From NCBI GenBank assembly GCA_029876055.1, contig CM056875.1, positions 62,001 through 126,000 of the forward strand: a stretch of DNA of 64,000 bases, written 5' to 3'. Position numbers and translations under genes: made by a program. Under the pieces are notes generated by a model, which ran no database searches, was not told where the DNA came from, and saw only the letters and a program-made list of their open reading frames with translations. Below, piece by piece: positions 23,446-34,929 of the stretch. Within the stretch, counting starts at the first letter, position 1. Each line of letters begins with the position of its first letter. This stretch comes from Madurella fahalii. Lineage: Eukaryota > Ascomycota > Sordariomycetes > Sordariales.

Positions 23446-24653
23446 ATGAAGCTGACATACGCCGCAAACGTCCTATCCACGGCGGTGTTGGTTTATGGGC
23501 ACGGATATCTGACAATACCCTCTAGCCGTACCCGGCTTGGGGCAGAGGTGAGGGAAGCATCCCAGTTCATGACCGCAAGTTTAGCTAACCTTAAGTCTGT
23601 CACTATCAGGCCGGTCTCGACTCCTGTCCAGAGTGTTCGATCCTTGAGCCGGTTGAGGCATGGCCGGACTTGACAGCGGCACCAGTCGGTCGAAGTGGCC
23701 CTTGTGGCTACAATGCCCGTGTGAGCATCGATTACAATCAACCGGCAGCTAACTGGGGGAACTCGCCGGTCGCGACGTACTCTCCTGGTCAGGTAGTGGA
23801 TGTCGAGTGGTGCGTCGACCATAACGGCGATCACGGCGGCATGTTTAGCTACCGCATTTGCCAGAACCAAACCTTGATTGATAAATTCTTGACGCCGGGC
23901 TATCTCCCTACCGAAGCCGAGAAGCAAGCCGCCGAGGATTGCTTCGAGATTGGGACACTTTCGTGCACAGATGTTTCCGGGCAGTCCTGCGAATTCAGCC
24001 CGGACTGCTCCCCTGGTCAGTCATGTTGGCGCAACGACTGGTTTACATGCAACGCCTTCCAAGCAGACAACCGACGCGGGTGCCAGGGGGTTGACAATGC
24101 TCCTTTGGGGTCGTGCTACACTACTATCGCCGGCGGGTACACTGTCACGAAGAGGATTCGCATTCCTAACTACGTGTCGGACCATACGCTGCTGTCGTTC
24201 AAGTGGAACTCGTACCAGACGGGCCAAATATACCTCTCTTGCGCCGACATTGCCATCACCGATGGGACAGGCCCGTCAACAACTTTGGCTACCAGCACGC
24301 GGTCTACCGCAGCAACTCCAAGTCCATCTTGCTCCGCTGTCAACACCGTAGCTGTAACCTTTAAGCAACGCGTGACGACCGTCACCGGCCAGACCATCAA
24401 GATTGCCGGTTCAATTCCCCAACTCGGTAATTGGAGCCCGTCAGCCGCCCCAGCATTATCAGCCGCCCAGTACACCAGCTCGGACCCCGTTTGGACTTAC
24501 ACCATCAACCTCGCCGCTGGAACGACTTTCGAGTACAAGTTCATCAACGTGGCTGGAAATGGCGCTGTTTCCTGGGAAAATGATCCAAATCGGTCGTTCA
24601 CCGTTCCACAAGGCTGCGAGACAAGCGTTGTTGCCGATTCGTCGTGGAAATAG
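23446..24653 (+). CDS. AA13 starch-active lytic polysaccharide monooxygenase with CBM20
   Basis: Two exons (23446-23547, 23610-24653) give 381 residues. The signal peptide ends after residue 18, so the mature protein begins with His (HGYLTIPSSRTRLG), the copper-binding N-terminal histidine brace. The second copper ligand is in the DHNGDHGGMF region (His 105 or 109; 109 favoured) and an axial Tyr lies in QIYLSC. The catalytic domain runs to about residue 255 with the Cys pattern of starch LPMOs (CPECSILEPV, GQSCWRNDWFTCNAFQ). A Ser/Thr-rich linker (about 255-274) leads to a C-terminal CBM20 starch-binding domain with GSIPQLGNW and the WTYTI and NDPNRSF motifs. It oxidatively cleaves starch with O2/H2O2 outside the cell. 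The next gene downstream is a mannanase in the same orientation. Confidence 0.95.
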
Positions 24654-25325
24654 TTTCATGTGCTGGAGAGAGCTCCGCTCCCGAGAATTTGAATGGAGAT
24701 AAAGTCGTCTGGAGGGAGAACTTTCGAGAGGTAGTCTTAGTTTCATTTGATAATCCGTCAGAGAGCTGTTGAAGATTCACATGTGGCTTATGCTGGAACC
24801 GTCTGCACTCTAACGCATGGCGGGTAAGAGCACGAGCAGTTGGGAAAATGACGGTGGTGTTCACCTAGTTTGGCACTAGCACTACTCCGCATTAAACCAT
24901 TATTGCAAACGAACGACCCGATCTCCGCATGGGAGAGCTGCCCGGGGCGATCCAAGGTGGCTAACCTGCTACGACCGTTTATTTCAGCCAATGGCCGCGC
25001 TGACTTGAGAAGGAGGGGGCGGTCCATCCCACCCCGCTTCCTGTAGCGAGCAAAGCCAGTCAGAAACGGGACGCGGTATTCCCGGGAAAATACGACAGCC
25101 AGCCACAGGTTTGGGTCAGAGCAGAGTTCGGGCCGGAAGAGCTGCATGAAAGAGGTTGTCGCCCGTACCTGCCAAGGCATGCCAAGAATGCACCCCCTGG
25201 AGGGCGGGTCGACAAGCTCCGTTGTCAATGAGGCAGCAGGTCGTCGATGATAAATACTGGCGCGATGAAGTCGAAATCTGACCTCGATCAAGTGTTCCAG
25301 TTGCACATCGTCTAGGGAAATAAAA
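24654..25325. other. Promoter region between LPMO and mannanase genes
   Basis: A minus-strand open frame of 188 codons (24788-25354) overlaps the mannanase start and has no domain; I read it as chance. A GATAAATA about 75 nt upstream of 25326 may act as a TATA element. CCCCGC near 25040 fits a carbon-catabolite repressor (CreA) half-site, which is weak evidence alone. Confidence 0.45.
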
Positions 25326-26703
25326 ATGTACGTGCGTGTTTCACACTTGGTCACAGTCAGCCTACTGGCTTTCAGAGCTGCGGCTGCCCCGGGGCGTCGC
25401 GACGACCCGAGAGGATTCGTGACCGTTGAGGGGGAGAAGTTCCGGCTCGAAGGAAAGGACTTCCACTTTGCTGGAAGTAACGCCTATTATTTTCCATTCA
25501 ACGGGGTCTGTCAACCTAATCTTATCATCATAGCGTCGAAGCTCAAGGCTAACCAAAATATACATACCAGAACCAAGAGGATGTTGAGAAAGGCTTGACA
25601 GCAGCCAAGAACGCTGGACTCAGCGTCTTCCGTACCTGGGGCTTCAACGACAAGAACAGCACGTATGTTCCTGGAGGTTTGCCCAATTACGGAGGAGAAG
25701 GAGCCGGACCTTCTGAGGTCGTGTTCCAATGGTGGCATAACAACGGCACTTCAACCATCGATGTTACCGGTTTCGACAAGGTTGTGAATGCAGCAACCAA
25801 GGTTGGTATGAAGCTCATCGTCGCCCTGACCAACAACTGGGCGGATTACGGCGGCATGGATGTTTACACTGTCAACCTTGGAGGTACATACCATGATGAC
25901 GTAGGTTCATCCAGCGTTTTCGCGGTGCGACTTGTTTTAGCTAACGCGGATGTAACTAGTTTTACACCGTCCCCAAGATTAAGGACGCCTTCAAGCGTTA
26001 CGTCAAGGAGATGGTGACTCGCTACAAGGACTCCCCAGCCATCATGGCATGGGAACTCGCCAACGAGCCTCGGTGCGGCGCCGATGGAGTGCGAAACCTC
26101 CCGCGCAGTGACAACTGCAACCCTGAGGTGCTCGGGGCTTGGGTGGCCGAGATGAGCGCATACATCAAGAGCCTGGACCCCCGCCACCTGGTGACATGGG
26201 GTGGCGAGGGCGGATTCAACCGGGAGTCCGATGACTGGGCGTATAACGGGAGCGATGGAGGTGACTTTGATCACGAACTCTCTCTCGACACGATTGACTT
26301 CGGCGTGTTCCATTCCTACCCGGACTGGTGGACTAAGACGGTTGAATGGACCAATCAATGGATTCGTGATCACGCCGCTGCTGGCCGCCGTGCGGGCAAA
26401 CCCGTTGTGCACGAAGAGTATGGCTGGTTGACCCCAGAAGCGCGTCTTGAGTACCTAGGCAGGACACATAACGCAACCAGGGTCGAAGTACTCGGCGAAT
26501 GGCAACGTATCGCAGTCGATGAGAAGCTTGGCGGTAGCATGTACTGGCAGTTCGGCTTCTCTGAGTACTCTTACGGCCGCAACCACAACGACGGCTTCAC
26601 TATTTACCTAGACGACGCCGAAGCCCAAACGCTTGTCTATCAGCATGCGAAAGAGATGCAGAGTCTCAACCGCCGTCGATGTGTGGGGACGAACAGGAAA
26701 TAA
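25326..26703 (+). CDS. Secreted GH5 endo-beta-1,4-mannanase
   Basis: Three exons (25326-25505, 25571-25900, 25960-26703), all phase 0, give 417 residues. A signal peptide (to about residue 20) precedes a GH5 subfamily 7-type TIM barrel with no carbohydrate-binding module. Conserved elements are FAGSNAYY, VFRTWGFND, the acid/base Glu in ELANEPRC (Glu 206), HSYPDWW, and the nucleophile in VHEEYGW (Glu 322 or 323). All are intact, so it should hydrolyse internal beta-1,4 links in mannans and glucomannans. Donor 1 is GTCTGT, slightly off consensus, but its acceptor gives NQEDVEKGL in frame. Adjacent to the starch LPMO in the same orientation. Confidence 0.93.
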
Positions 26704-27159
26704 GGCGTTGTTGTCGTAATCTAATAGTAGTTATGGTTAAGGCTCAGAGAGGAGACAATGCAAGGGTGTATTGACTGCAGCTGTACGCCTACCCGACACC
26801 TGAATATGCGAAGGAACCCCCTTCTCTCACAAGTCAAAGAACTGACCTTGATGCTGGCGCGAATGCGAACATGGAGCCGATGCCCGCACAGCGCTCACAG
26901 CAGTAGTCGGGCTGTGCTGCACTCGGGATCGGAAGCTCGATATTAAATCTTCCCGGATGCAATAGGAAAGGGCATGATCGCCTCCTTTGGCGAATCAGGA
27001 ATACGCGGGATAAATAGCCAAGACGGCCCAAGGCGGCGATATTCCATGCAAGCGCGCGTGCATATCGTATCGCGATAACAAATCCACGTCCGCGTACCTA
27101 TAAGAAGCGAGCACAACCAACAACGGTTGATGGGCCCCCATTATCGTTCTCCACGAATT
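26704..27159. other. Intergenic region
   Basis: This is the 3' side of the mannanase gene and the upstream region of the small secreted protein gene. Nothing further is recognised. Confidence 0.5.
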
Positions 27160-27165
27160 TATATA
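27160..27165 (+). promoter_or_regulatory. TATA box of the small Cys-rich protein gene
   Basis: TATATA (in GAATTTATATACGC) lies about 30 nt upstream of the ATG at 27191, so the transcript would have a very short leader. Motif-based. Confidence 0.4.
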
Positions 27166-27190
27166 CGCTGAAATCACCAAGTTCTGCAAT

Positions 27191-27382
27191 ATGTGGCCGA
27201 TCTCTAAGTCCGCGTTTTTCCTTCTAGCCCTAGCAACAGTTTCGCTTGGCCAGTATACGGGGCCATGCTCAAACTCGGCTTGTGGTGCCGAAGGGAGGCC
27301 TTGTCCAAGAGGTTATCTATGTGTACCGTACCCGAGCTTCAATCCCGCCGATCGCAAGGGCTGTACGTGCAGCTACGGTTAA
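27191..27382 (+). CDS. 63-residue secreted cysteine-rich protein
   Basis: This single-exon frame encodes a signal peptide (MWPISKSAFFLLALATVSLG) followed by about 43 mature residues with six cysteines spaced GPC, SAC, RPC, YLC, KGC, TCSYG. The even cysteine number suggests three disulphides. No catalytic motif is present. The compact YLCVPYPSFNP...KGCTC core resembles an unnamed family of fungal small secreted proteins (recall). It lies 0.5 kb downstream of the mannanase in the same orientation. Possible roles are an effector-like, antimicrobial or wall-associated protein; none can be chosen from sequence. Confidence 0.6.
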   Translation: MWPISKSAFFLLALATVSLGQYTGPCSNSACGAEGRPCPRGYLCVPYPSFNPADRKGCTCSYG

Positions 27383-28018
27383 GAGGACTGATAGAAGTCA
27401 TGTATTTGAAGGAAACGCAAAAGGTACCACTAGAAGATCACCACCGAGATATGCCTCCGTTGCTAATCCCGAGATTAGTCCTAAGGGCAAATACCCAACA
27501 TACTCTATAATCGTGTGACTCTGCAGATGTCTATATGATGTCCCAAATCGATCCGAAATGATGCTTGCAGAGGAAGAAGGGTCTTTATCGTTTCCAAACA
27601 TTCAAACTCAACAATTAATAGAATGATATTATTTAACTAGGCACTACAATGATGTATAGGTTTAGTAGGTTTGCTATGCCGGCGCCTAACTGATGTTATC
27701 GCCTCACGCAAAGTTAACATTGCTAGCGCCGGCCGCGAATGCCAAAGGTTGTAATATCACGATCATTAAGTCTTGTGCTATTCGGCACAACAGACATGTT
27801 TTGGGCGTTTTTGAGAGACTGCACCCAACTGGCTTGAATTCAACCACAAAATGCTTGATTCCAATTCAAGCTCTACAGGAGTGCAGAACGACATTCAAAA
27901 CTCAACATCTTCGCTCACATCACTTCACTAGAAGAGCTTCCTACCGTTGTGCTACAATATCCCAATCCCCGCTTCTGAATCTGACTGGTGGTACTTGTGT
28001 TATAGGCTGGTATCTTCT
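27383..28018. other. Intergenic region between convergent genes
   Basis: AT-rich 3' flank shared by the genes at 27191 (+) and 28019 (-). Nothing else is recognised. Confidence 0.5.
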
Positions 28019-28842
28019 TCATTTCTCCTCAAATAGCACCGGCATGACTGGCAGCGTTCTCCTTCCGCCCCTACGTAAGGGGTCCCCGACAGGGTACACC
28101 TGAGGCTGCCGCGCTTGCGCCTCATCAAGTGATTGTGGTTCGTTTGCAATAGAACTTCGCGGAGTTGCCACGTCGGGGGCAGAAGCTTGCAGCATAACGA
28201 AACCGTCGGCGTATACACCGCTGTCATCATCCCCATAACACGACAGGTCTTCCTCGATGTACTCGTCTGGACAGACGAGATACAGCTCCGCGTTCCCAAT
28301 AGCATAAGCCGATCTGGTGGTAAACACAATCTCATGTCAGCACGGTGAAGCAAGTGCCCAATCCCTAAAAACCTAAAGGAGGGAACGCTAGGAGGGGTAG
28401 GATTTAAGGTATTCACGTACGAAGGATTGGGCTCACTGCCACAGGCAAGTGACTGGTTTAGCGTGATTCTGGCTACATCCAGGTTGATCTGTAGCCAGAT
28501 CTCAAGACTCTCGTCCCCGGGGGTGCCATGAATGTCGCACACATAATTGGCACGCAATGCGCAAAGGATCCTTTCCGTCTCATTCGTCAAATTGTTGGTT
28601 ATCGTGAACGAAGCATTGCCAGGCCGCACCAGTTCGTCACTGGTATATGTCACATTAAGATCCTTTACCAGCCACAAATTCTCGATAGTCGCGCCATCGG
28701 AGCAAGCAGGGGCCGGTTGTTGTCTTGCGGCCGATCCATGCATTTGCTGCAAGGAGTGGGCAGTGGAAGTAGCCCCGATCCCGAGCCACTGGAATGGGAC
28801 AATTGTAATGGCTATGCTAAAGAGATGCCCGAACGGCCTCAT
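28019..28842 (-). CDS. Secreted Cys-containing protein, single-repeat relative of the 42-44 kb protein
   Basis: Two exons (28842-28421, 28313-28019) give 238 residues. The intron uses a GTACGT donor, TGCTGAC branch and CCAG acceptor. A signal peptide (to about residue 25) precedes an N-glycosylation-rich beta-type domain with paired cysteines (CALRANYVC) and the pattern ITLNQSLACGS...ELYLVCPD. That pattern resembles each repeat of the 546-residue secreted protein at 42257-44106. The tail after about residue 165 is acidic, then Pro/Arg-rich and probably disordered. No catalytic motif is seen and the function is unknown. Confidence 0.6.
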
Positions 28843-29969
28843 TGTGTTTTAGACGAGCCGAACGTAGCGATTAGCACGCTTAGCGACAATGTAAGCGAAG
28901 GTGTAGATGCAACAGATGATAGCTGGGGAATTCCAGCCGACTGCAAATCCCATAACCACCCAGTCACGATGTGGGCTGGGGAGTTGAGTTAGTTAAGAGC
29001 CGCATGCGTGTTCTGAGGAGTCCCCTTAGCTAAGCGGTGGCTAGAACAGGGACCGTGCATAATTCAATATCAGTTCAATACTCAGACATATTGCCTGTGT
29101 GCGGGTTGGACACCAATATATAACCCGTGTGAGGAATACCGGAAGGGAAATGGACTTGAATATACAATCTCGGATACCATCCACACCTATTTACTTTAGC
29201 CGATGCGCCAAGAAGTTACCCAGTAGAGAGGGGGCCCGGCACTGCAATGTCCTGCCGGCATGTGAAAGCGGCAGGACAATAGATCACGAAAACCAACTTT
29301 CAATCAAAGCATACAATTACTACGGTTGTCAGTCGAGGGTCTGACTACCTTATGTTAACGGCAGGTTGTTTGGAAAAAAATGGAACCAGCGGATTAACAA
29401 AGGCACGGCAACAGGAAAAGTAATAGGAAAACATCTACGCGTCTACGAAGTCTCACGGTTCGGGCATTCAGTACATGACTCTGAACATATAAGCAAGTGT
29501 GTCCATCGCTCTGCCTTTCGAACCCCGGCTCTCCCAGCCCCAATCCCTTACTTGAGGGCACAGCTCCTACAATTCTACTCACCTTTTTTCTCTGTATTAC
29601 ATTAGCAATGACGCGGCCAGTTGCCCGTAGTTAGGTGTAATTGGTTACTATAGGCGCTTGTAATAACCTGTGTAATTCGGCATGTTCGCATTTATAACGT
29701 ATCTATAGATTTGGCGCAAATAGCAGGACAACAAGATAGGTTCCACCAACTTTAGTGTTAAGTACGTTGAAAACGGAGAACCCCCTGCACCCCCGGTCGC
29801 CAACTGGGAATACCTGAATTTAGGGCTCCCGGCTAGAAAGCCGATACAAGAATCTGTTCTGGTTTTCCGTCCTACGTCCTACTAGCCTGCAGTCGTTCGT
29901 TGATCGCGTTGCTTTCCGGGCCTTCAGCGTGAGGTAGTGAACGGATTGTGTTATCGTCGTTTTCGGCGA
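28843..29969. other. Intergenic region
   Basis: More than 1 kb between divergent promoter (28842) and the 3' end of the transporter gene. A frame at 29872-30054 is an artefact of reading through the last transporter intron. No gene or RNA is recognised. Confidence 0.5.
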
Positions 29970-32014
29970 TTAGTATACTTCCTTCAGGGGGAAGCGAGAC
30001 GATAATAGGACACCTGCTGCAAGAAATGCAATGGCCTACATTCGAGATATCCACATTGTTAACTACTGTCTCGGCAATTGGCGATTGATGGTTGACCAGG
30101 GAATGGAGTTAGGAGCTTACCGCGTTGACAAAGAACGTGAGATGAGGCCTGCCTAAATTAGCCAGCGCCGCAAACACGAACCCAAACAAGCCTTGCGTCG
30201 AAAGCCTGGCGATATTCTCGACAAGAGTCAGCGCATTCAGCGCATCAGCCCTTCTTGACGAGGGACACATCTCAGTCATGACGCCCTTGGCTGCGGGCGC
30301 CGAGCCAGAGGCGAAAGGGAGTAGACAGGCAGCTCCAGAATACTATTAGTGACTGATATCTCAGCAGCAAGGACAAACTCACCGAGGTATATGTGCCATT
30401 TTTGTGTGGCGAAGGCGGCACACATGGTGAGAGCGCCATCGACAACCAAGCTTATCCGTAGGAAGAAAAGGTCAAACGCAGTACCTCCGTCTTCTTTTAG
30501 TGCAGCGGAGCCAACTGGCTCTTCCTCTGCAAGACTGGCTATGGGTGCCTCGAGCTCCTCCGGGTTGGTTGCCAACCTTGGGGCCGATGCAGGTACCAGC
30601 TCCCTGACCTGCTGTTCCTCCTGGCTGCGAGCGAGATGCCATTTGCGGCCATTGCTGATGATGTGTGGGAACACAAATATCAAGAATGCAGCACGCATAA
30701 AAGCAAAACCAGACATGAGCCATCCATTGTCCCCCTGCCGGAATTCAAAGACTGCCGTAGCATACATCTGGATCAGCAACGGCGCGTATCCCGTGGCCAA
30801 CTGCAAGAATGGTCAACTTTACCAGCATCCAACAGGAGCCTCTATCGCGGAGCGGTCATGGAACTCACCACACCTAGGAACACTCCAGCACAGAGAAACA
30901 ATACCCCGTAATGCTTCTTCACTGCGCCACTACAAAGGAGGACTTTTTGGGGCGCAAGAACCCTCAACGGAGCGAAAAACTCTCCAAACCCTTTGGAGGT
31001 GGGTTTGGAGCCACTCGACAAGGTCCCGGCAGCAATGTACGGCAGAGCGGAGCGCACATACAAGGTCGACAGGAGAAACGAGAAAAAGGCAACTTCAAAG
31101 GGTCGGCGGATGCCCCACTTGTCCCCGATCATACCTCCACCTAAGCATTGACTGTGTTTAGTATGACCGTGCATGAACGTGGAGCACTGGAGACACCAGG
31201 CTTACTCAGATACCCAATTCCTTGACCGAGCATGATACACCCCTGAAGCATACCGAACACGGCGGTTCGCCTCAAGGGCTCAACCAGTTCGCCAGCGATG
31301 ATATTAGCCACCAGGCTTCCCAAGTTAGCGACATGTCGTCTTGTTTGGTGGTTTACGACTGAGGTTACTTACATGTACCCCACTGGACCTCCGATGGTGG
31401 TGATGAGTTGGGTGCACTGGAAGATGATGATACCTGCTCGGCCGCCAGCCATCACTCCTAAGACTTGTGTCGCCACGCGAATTGCCGGGACAAAGGTCTG
31501 GACCATCAGCGCGGCTCGCGGGCCGAACCGCTTAGCCATCCAACCGGCGATAAATAGGTTGATAGTCCCGCAAAAGGTGGTACTCATGCCCAGAATAGAG
31601 TACTGTGTAGCTGTACCCGCCGCAATCTCGTTGCGGCTACATCGGTCACCATGGCCTACGTATGGCGGGTGATTGCCGTAGAAGACGTCACAGACCATCA
31701 AGTGGAAAACGTAAAATATCCTGCCATGGATAATCAGCTGTTTGTAACACCTCGAGTAGCTTCGAGCAGAGCAGCCGGTTTTGGGGGTTGAAGGAGCCAT
31801 ACGGGACTTGTGTGAAGCTAAACGATAGCGTGATGAGAAAGCCAGCAAACAGTATCCGCTTTTCGACATGGGGCTTTAGGAGTCGTTGCAGTGTTCTCGC
31901 CGGGCCAAGTTCCACATCTGAGGAACCGCGCCTGTCTTTGCCGTTGACGGAACCACGACCGTCTTGGCCACCGTTTAGGAGGGGCGTAATTTCATCGCTA
32001 CTAACTGCCGCCAT
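29970..32014 (-). CDS. MFS transporter with N-terminal acidic dileucine signal
   Basis: Seven exons (32014-31803, 31720-31373, 31315-31197, 31140-30869, 30800-30383, 30332-30121, 30035-29970) join in frame to 548 residues. The protein has about 12 hydrophobic segments, with a long acidic cytosolic loop in the middle (after WHLARSQEEQQ). The N-terminal tail carries DEITPLL, an acidic dileucine sorting motif ([DE]xxxL[LI]) that in fungi directs proteins to endosome/vacuole membranes. Recognisable family stretches are GTATQYSILGMSTTFCG and SGSAPAAKGVMTEMCP. Substrate is unknown. Intron 2 ends in GGGAAG and intron 5 in GGAG; the ordinary TAG just upstream of the latter would shift the frame into a stop. 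Splicing of those two introns is the weakest part of the model. Confidence 0.75.
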
Positions 32015-32866
32015 GCTCTAAAGGATAAACAAAGGACCTGTAGGTAAGACGTGGGTATTGAGATTAACAGCTGGGTGGAATTGAGCCTAGTAGAACAACC
32101 GCTGGCGGCTTCGAGATTTGGGGGAGACTACCTACCTTTACCCCATTTTCGTCACCGATCACGGGGGGATCCGAGAAAATGCTTGAGAGTTGCGGCTTGT
32201 GCGCGGGGTGGCGAGGCGCCACAGTGGATCCGATCGGGTTTTGTCAGGAGAACACCGCATTTCCAATCCGCGAGCCCAGATTCGAAACGCCAATCAAAAC
32301 CTGAACAGAGGTTTTTACCTTCATTAGCTACGTACAGGTACGTAAGTAAGAGATACCTAGCTGCTCCTTCCTGAACGACCGCCTCGCACACGGCGTCTTT
32401 ATGGGTAGGTACCTTAAACGTATTGCCAGGAGCAGAGAACGGGAATAAATACTATGCAATGTACCCGGAAATGAAACACAATGTCCGGTTTAACGCCGCA
32501 CAGCGGCCGGCTCTCGTCTCTCGTCGATGTATGGCTGTCCTTTCCGATCCCCCATAAGTACTAATTACCTAACTCATCTCTTTCCATCCTCGCACGCAAA
32601 GAGATCCGCGTCCCATAACACCATGTTAATTGCAGCAGCCTTTCCTCCCCGCTGCTACCGTCGGATCCGGTTACGCATCTTTAAACCAACGCTGAGAGCT
32701 ACGGTGATTGAGACAATGATACTTGCCCATGGGCTGAGTGCTCTGACCCAGGTAGATAGGTATTATAACCTTAGGGACTATTGACAGCCAACCGCTACAG
32801 TACTTGAACACCACAGAAGACTAACTAAGGTAAAGTAGCCATGGGCCTCCTCCACGGTTCGTGCTT
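32015..32866. other. Intergenic region
   Basis: Upstream region of the transporter and downstream region of the oxidase. Short TACCTA/GGTACC steps recur (for example near 32402), a motif repeated in other gaps of this window. No gene is recognised. Confidence 0.45.
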
Positions 32867-34929
32867 CTAGAATAGCCTCCTGCACAACCGAGTTCCATTC
32901 TCAATTACTTCCCATCTCTCAGTCCCCGGCGTAGCCACAGCGTAAAAGACACCAAGCGGATCCCACTTCCATCGGAGGGCTCTAAGTTTCGGGTACTCGG
33001 AGCCCCAGAAGGCACTCTGCCAGTTAGGCTGGTATGGGTCGGCCTGCGAGGCGATCAGCATCAATGGTGCTAATTACGCTCAAGCAGGTCAGGGAACGAC
33101 TTGGAAACCACTCACCTCGTTCACGTAGGTACACCCGCTTGTGCTAGCCTGCCTAAGGGCCTCGTCGATCGTGTTGGTCAGTACGTTTTGTAAGCCCGCT
33201 TTCTCGGCCAGTGAAGCGCCAACCGGCACTGGTAGGGCCGCAATGATGAAGTTGGTTGCATTTCTCCACGAAGGATGGGTAGCACTGTTGCTCTGCGGCG
33301 CCCCGTAGCCCGGATTGAACAAGTGCCCGATCATGAAACCGAAGAGATCGGGCCGTGGTGATAAGACCCTCTTGAAGGCCTCGATGATTCCGTCATTGTT
33401 GTTCGCCACATCCTCGTGGTTGAACATCCAGCCGCCCGTGAGAGCCGAGGATCCAGCGGCCTCGTTCTCAAAAAGATCGACATACAAGTCGTAGAATGTG
33501 GGAAATTCCTTAGTGTTGAGGTCGTAAGGGACTCCCAGGGTGGCTAGCTCGTTTAAGAAAGGCTGCATTATAGCCGTCAGCTCATCAGCCGTCTTGCCGA
33601 TGGCAACAAATGGGCGTGCGCGGAACGTAAACGGGAACATCTCGAAGTAGACATAGAGTCCGTTATCAACAAAATGGTTGGACCACTTGTGGAATGCAAT
33701 AATTCCATTCCACCAGAGGTCGGGGTCGACAGTGTGCGTTGTGTTGATATACAACTCAGCGCCCGCTGAAGGGATATCTGGGAAGGTTTTCATGGTGACC
33801 GACAGGATCACGGCAAAAGAAGCCGGACCGCCGCCCTTCAGAGCCCAGAAGAGATCGGGGTTCTTTTGTTGGTTGGCGGTAACGTAGTGGCCCGAAGATG
33901 TAACCGCTTCAAAAGCGAGGACATTGTCGGCCGCTGTTATATTGGTACTGTCAGCAATCCGCTTCGCGAGTCCGAAGTTTTGGGCTCAAGTCACTAACAA
34001 AATCCCTTCAGTGTCGTCCATGGTCCATGGCCACCCCCTTGGATGAATCCGCCCGCAATGCCGACAGTAGGGCATTCGCCGGTAACCACAACAAGTGGCG
34101 GGCTCCGGGCATGGCCGGCAGCAAGAATCGTTTGTCCCTGGACACCGGCGCCAATGGTCACCGCTCCGCCGGTATACGATCCCGGGCCACTGTACGAATC
34201 AATCCACGTGATGTCCTGGAAGCTGTGCATGTTGATAACCAGCGCACCGTAGCCCGTGCTGCGCCCGATAAAGTCGTGGCCAGTGTTGCGCACCACCAGG
34301 CGGACATTGTTGCGTCTAGCAAAATCAATACCTGCCTTGACGTGCCTCGGCTCGGTGGCCATGATGACATAGACACCATAAAAACCCAGCGTACAACTAT
34401 CAGTAGGATTTTCCGTCGGCCGGCATGTGTCATTGGTGAAGTAGGTCCACAGGTTGGCAGCCGGTTGAGCAACACTGCATAAGACGGGTCAGGCACTCGC
34501 GATAGATGCCGATGGTGCATCGTGTATGGGAAATACTCACGTCCAATTCTCACTAGTCCAGTTCGCCATCACCTCAGAGCAAGCCGCAGCATCGTATGTG
34601 TTTACCGCCCCCAGAGGCCCGTCGAATGTATTGTAGCAAGGAGCGCCTGGGGGGATGTGTGCAAGTAGACGCCCGTCGACCGTTTGGTTCAACGAGTTCC
34701 ACTTGGTTGCCGATGGCCAGCAGCTCTGTCCAGGGGAGCACTTACATCCAAAGTGCATGCCCTGGAACGTAGTAGCCACCGCGCCTGCCGCGTCTGAGAA
34801 ATCCAACTCGGGCAGTGAGGTGCTAACGGCGGACACGGGGTCTGGCTCGCTTCTCACAACAATCTCTGCCAGTGCCGCTGGAAGGAGACCCACGGCCAAG
34901 GCCGCCAGCCTCACAAAAGACAGCGCCAT
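32867..34929 (-). CDS. Secreted FAD-linked oxidase, berberine-bridge-enzyme-like, bicovalent flavin
   Basis: Four exons (34929-34541, 34474-33999, 33933-33116, 33043-32867) give 619 residues. The signal peptide is MALSFVRLAALAVGLLPAALA. A PCMH-type FAD-binding domain follows, with RNTGHDF (His 196, expected 8-alpha-histidyl link), GRSTGYGALVINM and TGECPTVG (Cys 264, expected 6-S-cysteinyl link). FAD is therefore probably held at two points, as in BBE-like oligosaccharide and alkaloid oxidases. The substrate domain ends with the BBE C-terminal segment (YPKLRALRWKWDPLGVFYAV...RLCRR). It should oxidise an alcohol or C-H bond with O2, giving H2O2. The substrate is unknown; it could be a carbohydrate or a secondary metabolite. 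Confidence 0.9.

Noticed and set aside
24788..25354. 188-codon minus-strand open frame over the mannanase promoter
   Set aside because: No domain or signal peptide is present and it overlaps the start of a solid gene. Best read as chance.
29500..29560. Possible tRNA T-arm (TTCGAACCCC) on the minus strand
   Set aside because: No acceptor stem, D arm or anticodon arm can be folded around it.
30349..31161. 270-codon plus-strand open frame opposite MFS gene 1
   Set aside because: It covers several introns and exons of the transporter on the opposite strand and has no recognisable content.
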